From Nonlabens dokdonensis (GTDB lineage Bacteria > Bacteroidota > Bacteroidia > Flavobacteriales > Flavobacteriaceae), in NCBI RefSeq assembly GCF_002162835.1, contig NZ_MAAX01000128.1:1-64000 (forward strand): DNA of 64,000 nucleotides, given 5' to 3'. Below, one piece after another: positions 59,848 through 64,000 of this stretch. The notes beneath the pieces are model-generated. The model worked only from the letters and a program-made list of their open reading frames with translations, was not told the DNA's origin and ran no database searches. The position numbers and the translations under genes are program-made. Positions within the stretch are counted from its first letter, which is position 1. Every line of letters starts with the position of its first letter.

Positions 59848-61164
59848 ATGAGCACAAAAACAGTTCCTTACGTACCTTACAAAGTGAAAGATATGTCCCT
59901 TGCAGAGTATGGACGTTTAGAAATTCAACTTGCTGAAGCAGAAATGCCAGGTCTTATGTCTTTGAGAGAAGAATATAAAGATGAGCAGCCGCTTAAAGGT
60001 GCACGCATAGCAGGATGTCTTCACATGACTATACAAACTGCAGTACTTATTGAAACTCTTGTAGCACTAGGAGCAGATGTAACTTGGTCTTCATGTAATA
60101 TCTTTTCTACACAAGATCATGCAGCTGCTGCAATAGCTGCCGCAGGTATACCTGTTTATGCATGGAAAGGTATGAACGAGGAAGAATTTAACTGGTGTAT
60201 TGAGCAAACACTTTTCTTTGGAGAAGACCGCAAGCCTTTAAATATGATTCTTGATGATGGAGGTGATTTAACTAACATGGTTTTTGATGAATATCCTGAA
60301 CTAGCTGAAGGCATTAATGGACTTTCTGAAGAAACCACTACTGGAGTTCATAGGTTATATGAGCGTATGAAAAACGGTACTCTAGTGATGCCTGCAATCA
60401 ACGTTAACGACTCTGTAACTAAATCTAAATTTGATAACAAATACGGTTGTCGTGAAAGTGCAGTAGATGCAGTACGTCGTGCTACAGATACTATGCTTGC
60501 TGGAAAACGTGTTGTAGTTTGTGGATATGGTGACGTAGGTAAAGGAACGGCTGCCTCTTTTAAAGGTGCTGGATCCATAGTTACTGTGACTGAAATAGAC
60601 CCTATTTGTGCTTTACAAGCGGTAATGGACGGTTTTGAAGTAAAAAAACTGGAAAACGTAGTTTCAAATGCTGACATAGTAATTACAACTACTGGTAATA
60701 AAGACATTATTAGAGGCGAGCACTTTGAAGCAATGCGAGATAAAGTTATTGTTTGTAACATCGGTCACTTTGACAATGAAATAGATGTTGCATATTTGAA
60801 TACTAATCATGGTGATACAAAAGTTGAAATCAAACCTCAAGTTGATAAATACACCATTAATGGTAAGGATATTATTTTACTTGCTGAAGGTCGCTTAGTA
60901 AACCTAGGTTGTGCAACAGGTCACCCTAGTTTTGTAATGAGTAATTCATTTACAAACCAGACTTTAGCACAGATAGAACTGTGGAATAATAGAGACGCAT
61001 ATGAGAATGAGGTTTATATGTTACCTAAACATCTTGATGAAAAAGTAGCAGCGCTGCATTTACAAAGAATGGGAGCTGAACTTACTGAGTTAAAAAGTGA
61101 TCAAGCAGAATATATAGGTGTGAAGGTTGAAGGACCATTTAAACCAGAATATTACAGATATTAA
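59848..61164 (+). CDS. ahcY: Adenosylhomocysteinase
   Basis: A 438-residue SAH hydrolase: [51 protein letters not shown], the NAD-binding [42 protein letters not shown] and the C-terminal [11 protein letters not shown] with the terminal dimer-swap Lys/Tyr. It splits S-adenosylhomocysteine to adenosine and homocysteine, keeping SAM-dependent methylation going. Monocistronic by spacing. Confidence 0.98.
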   Translation: MSTKTVPYVPYKVKDMSLAEYGRLEIQLAEAEMPGLMSLREEYKDEQPLKGARIAGCLHMTIQTAVLIETLVALGADVTWSSCNIFSTQDHAAAAIAAAGIPVYAWKGMNEEEFNWCIEQTLFFGEDRKPLNMILDDGGDLTNMVFDEYPELAEGINGLSEETTTGVHRLYERMKNGTLVMPAINVNDSVTKSKFDNKYGCRESAVDAVRRATDTMLAGKRVVVCGYGDVGKGTAASFKGAGSIVTVTEIDPICALQAVMDGFEVKKLENVVSNADIVITTTGNKDIIRGEHFEAMRDKVIVCNIGHFDNEIDVAYLNTNHGDTKVEIKPQVDKYTINGKDIILLAEGRLVNLGCATGHPSFVMSNSFTNQTLAQIELWNNRDAYENEVYMLPKHLDEKVAALHLQRMGAELTELKSDQAEYIGVKVEGPFKPEYYRY

Positions 61165-61248
61165 GAATTTCCAAAAATTCTGATGTTTTATTAGGAAATA
61201 TTAAAAAATAGTTTACCTTTTGGCATCGTAATTGATTTTTAATAGTTA

Positions 61249-61264
61249 CGCTTTCGCGAAAGCG
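61249..61264. repeat. 16-bp palindrome copy 19 (intergenic)
   Basis: Exact CGCTTTCGCGAAAGCG, 19 bases upstream of the 61284 gene; the last copy in the window. Confidence 0.95.
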
Positions 61265-61283
61265 AAATTAAATTAAACAACAA

Positions 61284-61502
61284 ATGGATATAATTAAAGA
61301 CGCAAATGAGTGGTTAGGTGCATCGATGAGCAACATGTCTACAAGTGACAGAGTGCACTCATCGAGAAGAGCTAAAGAGCTTATTCTAGGCATAAATGAA
61401 GTGTACAAAGAAACGAAAGATGAGGAGTTGATGGATCTTATGAAATTGCTTACCGCAAAGAAACAAAAGATCGAGAAACGACTTAAAGGAATTAGAGTAT
61501 AA
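61284..61502 (+). CDS. Small conserved helical protein
   Basis: A 72-residue soluble protein (MDIIKDANEWLGASMSNMSTSDRVHSSRRAKELILGINEVYKET..., basic C-terminus KKQKIEKRLKGIRV), predicted all helical. I do not recognise the family with certainty; the mixed-charge helices and small size would suit a regulatory or nucleic-acid-binding protein, but that is speculation. It has its own terminator (61523-61560), and a palindrome copy sits 19 bases upstream of the ATG. Confidence 0.75.
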   Translation: MDIIKDANEWLGASMSNMSTSDRVHSSRRAKELILGINEVYKETKDEELMDLMKLLTAKKQKIEKRLKGIRV

Positions 61503-61522
61503 ACGCTCTTATTTTTATAATA

Positions 61523-61560
61523 ATCCCGATAAAGTGAAATACTTTTTATCGGGATTTTTT
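61523..61560 (+). terminator. Intrinsic terminator after the small helical protein gene
   Basis: A perfect 12-bp stem AATCCCGATAAA / TTTATCGGGATT with an 11-base loop, then TTTTT. Confidence 0.9.
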
Positions 61561-61649
61561 ATGAGGTTAATTATAGCATTCAGTTTTATTCAAAATAGGT
61601 ATTAGAATAAAGAAACTTTATATTCGTTATCATTAAATATTTCACATAA

Positions 61650-62006
61650 ATGAGATCGTTTTTAATTGTATTTTTTGTAGCTGCTTTATCGACTTCTTGC
61701 AGTACAGATTTCCCCAAAAAAGAAATAACTACTCAAAGTCTTAACGGCTTTATAGAAGGTGGTAATGCGGCTGGTGTTTATGGTAAGGCTGGTCTTAAAA
61801 TCACTGCAGATTCAATAAAAATGAACGACTGGCCCATATCTAGGCTAGTAAACAGTTTGAATGCTTTGCGTGATACTACCATCGTTGATCAAACAAGATT
61901 TTCTGACGTTTATACCATTCAAATTGCCAATATAGGAGAACTAGACGAAGGTGCTTTTTGTGATTCTTTAATAGTAGAATTAGGTCGTGCAGGCCTTGCA
62001 AACTAA
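61650..62006 (+). CDS. Hypothetical lipoprotein
   Basis: A 118-residue lipoprotein (MRSFLIVFFVAALSTSCSTDF, lipobox Cys at 17). The mature part contains GGNAAGVYGKAGLKITADSIKMNDWPISRLVNSLNAL and ends ELGRAGLAN. No known domain. Its TAA overlaps the ATG of the VOC gene (TAATG), so the two are expressed together, which may hint at a shared substrate. Confidence 0.75.
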   Translation: MRSFLIVFFVAALSTSCSTDFPKKEITTQSLNGFIEGGNAAGVYGKAGLKITADSIKMNDWPISRLVNSLNALRDTTIVDQTRFSDVYTIQIANIGELDEGAFCDSLIVELGRAGLAN

Positions 62007-62368
62007 TGAATGATCAAATTATTTCTATAAGACCTTTCATAGGGGCTAAAGATTTTAGTACTTCTAGGTCTTTTTATACTGCTTTAGGCTTTCAGGAGAT
62101 TATTACCTCTAGTACTATGTCTTACTTTAAAATGGGAGATTTTGGCTTTTACCTTCAAGATGCTTTTGTAAAAGAATGGGTAGATAACACAATGTTATTT
62201 CTAGAGGTAATCGATCTAGACTCCTTTAGACAAGCTGTTTTGAAAAAACAACTAATCGAAAAGTTTCCTAAAGTAAGAATTTCACAAATACAATATAATA
62301 ACTGGGGCAATGAATTCTTTGTTCACGACCCCAGTGGAATATTATGGCACATAGGAAACTTCAAATAA
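62006..62368 (+). CDS. VOC/glyoxalase-like family protein
   Basis: A 120-residue vicinal-oxygen-chelate protein (IISIRPFIGAKDFSTSRSFYTALGFQEI, MSYFKMGDFGFYLQDAFVKEW, NEFFVHDPSGILWHIGNF), the two beta-alpha-beta-beta-beta units typical of the fold. Metal ligands are not clearly conserved (the first His is absent), so it may be a binding protein rather than an enzyme. Coupled to the lipoprotein gene upstream. Confidence 0.85.
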   Translation: MNDQIISIRPFIGAKDFSTSRSFYTALGFQEIITSSTMSYFKMGDFGFYLQDAFVKEWVDNTMLFLEVIDLDSFRQAVLKKQLIEKFPKVRISQIQYNNWGNEFFVHDPSGILWHIGNFK

Positions 62369-62393
62369 CATAGGCACATGCCTATTCTTTCAA

Positions 62394-63173
62394 TTAAAAA
62401 TTGAGGCTAAATTTATCGCGGTCTTCAAGAAACTTCAATTTAGATCTATAAGTTTGTATTTGAGATTTATGAACCTCAACAGTTTGCATTCCTTCTTTTT
62501 TCCAAGGATGACTGATCAATTCATTACCTAAAACATCGTAAACTTGTGAATGGCCGCTATAATCCATACCAGTCCCATCTTTACCTACTCTATTAACACC
62601 TATGCAATAACTCATATTCTCTATAGCTCGTGCTTTAAGTAAAGCATCCCAAGCATTTACTCGAGGTACAGGCCAGTTTGCAACAAATATAATTACATCA
62701 TAACCTTGTGTATTTCTAGCAAAAACAGGAAAGCGTAAATCATAACATATTTGCAGGTTAAATTTCCATCCTAAATACTCTGCTATTACCGGTTTTTTTC
62801 CAGATTCATATACCTCATGCTCTCCTGCAAGAGTGAATGTATGACGTTTATCATAAATGGTATAAGAACCATCTGGTCTCATGAAAATACCTCGATTCAC
62901 AAAGGAATCACTCTCCTTAAACATAACACTTCCATAGATGGCAAAATCTCCATTTAAAGCGTGTTCTTTTAAATAATATATAATTGTTGCATCGCTAGCA
63001 AGACCTTCTGGACTCATCGAGAAACCAGTAGTAAACATTTCTGGTAATATAACTAGATCAGTAAGACCATAAAGCTGTTCTAATTTTTTAGAAAAGCGAT
63101 TCTGATTCTCCCTAGGGTTTTCCCAGACTAGATCAGATTGAATTAAAGAAATTTTGAGAGTGCTTTTTTCCAT
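62394..63173 (-). CDS. Nitrilase-family amidohydrolase (omega-amidase, YafV-like)
   Basis: A 259-residue CN-hydrolase: the Glu in LVILPEMFTTGFSM, the Lys in TIYDKRHTF and the nucleophile Cys in NLQICYDLRFPVFARN form the Glu-Lys-Cys triad. The phrases DLVWENPRENQNRF and FVANWPVPRVNAWDALLKARAIEN match YafV-type omega-amidases, which hydrolyse alpha-ketoglutaramate or the 2-oxo acid amide in methionine salvage. An aminotransferase of the matching type is encoded at 34.2 kb, though not next to it. Confidence 0.92.
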   Translation of the reverse strand: MEKSTLKISLIQSDLVWENPRENQNRFSKKLEQLYGLTDLVILPEMFTTGFSMSPEGLASDATIIYYLKEHALNGDFAIYGSVMFKESDSFVNRGIFMRPDGSYTIYDKRHTFTLAGEHEVYESGKKPVIAEYLGWKFNLQICYDLRFPVFARNTQGYDVIIFVANWPVPRVNAWDALLKARAIENMSYCIGVNRVGKDGTGMDYSGHSQVYDVLGNELISHPWKKEGMQTVEVHKSQIQTYRSKLKFLEDRDKFSLNF

Positions 63174-63206
63174 TGCTAAAAAGCTAAGATTATATCATCA
63201 ATTGAT

Positions 63207-64000
63207 TTAAGAGTTCATTATTTCTTCTATCTCTTCAGTTTCTATAGGAATATCTCTCATTAAATTAAATGGAGCCCCAGATTCATTAATCACCACATCA
63301 TCTTCTAATCTAATACCAAAGCCTTCTTCTGGAATATAAATTCCTGGTTCTACTGTAAATACATTTCCCGCTTGCATAGGTTCCCAAAGAATTCCATAGT
63401 CATGAGTATCTAGTCCTATATGATGAGAAGTACCGTGCATAAAGTATTTTTTATAAGCTGGCCAGTTAGGGTCCTCATTTTGAACATCTGCTTTGTCAAG
63501 CAGGCCTAGGTTTAAGAGCTCTTTGGTCATTAACTTTCCTACCTCAACATGATATTCTTTCCATAAAGTACCTGGCACAAGCATTTTAGTTGCGTCATTT
63601 TTCACTCGCAACACTGCGTCATAAACTTGCTTTTGTCTTTCAGTAAATCGACCATTTACAGGAATAGTTCTAGACATGTCACTGGCATAGTTTGCATATT
63701 GTGCTCCCGCATCTATCAACATGAGATCACCGTCTTTACACTCCTGATTGTTTTCTATGTAGTGCAGCACGTTTGCATTGTTCCCACTCGCAATTATAGG
63801 AGTATAAGCAAATCCATCGCTACGTCTTCTAATAAATTCATGTAAGAACTCTGCTTCTACTTCATATTCCATAACGCCAGGCTTTAAAAACTTCAAGACA
63901 CGACGGAAACCTGCATTTGTAATATCGCAAGCTTGCTGCATTAAATCGATTTCAATTGAATCCTTAACTGAACGTAGTCGTTGAAGTATAGGAGCAGATT
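63207..64000 (-). CDS. Xaa-Pro aminopeptidase (M24B), C-terminal part
   Basis: The reading frame continues past the track's ATG at 63941 to the window edge (SAPILQRLRSVKDSIEIDL before MQQACDI), so the gene is cut off at its 5' end by the window. The M24 pita-bread domain has all five metal ligands: Asp in LMLIDAGAQYANYASDMSRTIPV, His in HGTSHHIGLDTHDYG, Glu in FTVEPGIYIPEEG and Glu in GIRLEDDVVI. It removes N-terminal residues before proline. Confidence 0.95.
   Translation of the reverse strand, partial: SAPILQRLRSVKDSIEIDLMQQACDITNAGFRRVLKFLKPGVMEYEVEAEFLHEFIRRRSDGFAYTPIIASGNNANVLHYIENNQECKDGDLMLIDAGAQYANYASDMSRTIPVNGRFTERQKQVYDAVLRVKNDATKMLVPGTLWKEYHVEVGKLMTKELLNLGLLDKADVQNEDPNWPAYKKYFMHGTSHHIGLDTHDYGILWEPMQAGNVFTVEPGIYIPEEGFGIRLEDDVVINESGAPFNLMRDIPIETEEIEEIMNS

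Noticed and set aside
60348-60761. 137-residue minus-strand ORF in ahcY
   Set aside because: Antisense shadow of a highly conserved enzyme gene.
1-64000. CRISPR array, prophage or complete insertion sequence
   Set aside because: No regularly spaced direct repeats with unique spacers, no cas genes, integrase, transposase or phage structural genes were seen; the even palindromes are 2-5 kb apart.

Overview
The window is a low-GC (roughly one third G+C), densely packed chromosome segment of a member of the Flavobacteriaceae, probably marine. The signs are a PorP/SprF-like type IX secretion (T9SS) protein, a giant adhesin-like protein with a gliding-motility-type (T9SS type B) C-terminus, the mutY-ssb-gldE-gldD gliding cluster, a SusC/SusD pair, a three-gene succinate dehydrogenase of the Bacteroidetes type, Bacteroidetes-type promoters (TAnnTTTG at -7) and few Shine-Dalgarno sites. 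The repeat content suggests a Nonlabens/Dokdonia-like genus, but that is a guess. I found no rRNA, tRNA, CRISPR array, intact insertion sequence or prophage.

Layout. 0-4 kb: end of a TolC-type efflux gene, its RND adaptor, tsaB, a secreted hypothetical protein, dodecin and an Nfu-type Fe-S scaffold. 4-9.6 kb: porP/sprF-like gene, a SpoU-family rRNA/tRNA methylase and a 1.1k-residue T9SS cargo protein. 9.6-16.2 kb (minus strand): membrane-tethered MutS-like ATPase, MmcQ/YjbR, DUF4230, cyclase-family lipoprotein and a sortilin/BNR-repeat protein. 16.3-23 kb: lipoproteins, an EamA transporter, then gldD, gldE, ssb and mutY. 23-26.6 kb: HU, a 30-residue basic protein missing from the ORF track, RNase G/E, a lipoprotein and a thioesterase. 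26.9-34.1 kb (minus): cell-envelope cluster (EnvC-like, DUF4292, TPR, sugar nucleotidyltransferase, dut, wzx-like flippase, lipoprotein). 34.2-39 kb (minus): methionine aminotransferase and sdhCAB. 39.2-46.3 kb (minus): a four-gene SusC/SusD glycan-uptake locus without enzymes. 46.6-52 kb (plus): a protein with a damaged signal-peptide start, then two SGNH hydrolases (one with an inserted LysM) and an MBOAT acyltransferase. 52-64 kb: rsmI, xth, an asparaginase-type Ntn hydrolase, arfB, DUF4301, NadR-like kinase, PnuC, thiamine-binding protein, GGGP synthase and PPTase (one long minus-strand run), then ahcY, small genes, a nitrilase and a partial aminopeptidase P.

The most striking signal is a 16-bp perfect palindrome, CGCTTTCGCGAAAGCG. 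It occurs 16 times exactly and 3 more times with one mismatch, about once every 3.3 kb. Copies sit both between genes and inside genes. Inside genes they are read only as RFRES/SFRES or AFAKA. Spacing is unusually even (no two closer than about 1.9 kb). The only large gap (7.5 kb) covers the SusCD locus. One copy lies inside the sdhAB operon, and several sit beside, but separate from, ordinary intrinsic terminators, so the element is not simply a terminator. I do not recognise it as a described element. It looks like a genome-wide iterated signal (uptake sequence, nucleoid/segregation site, modification site or mobile REP-like palindrome).
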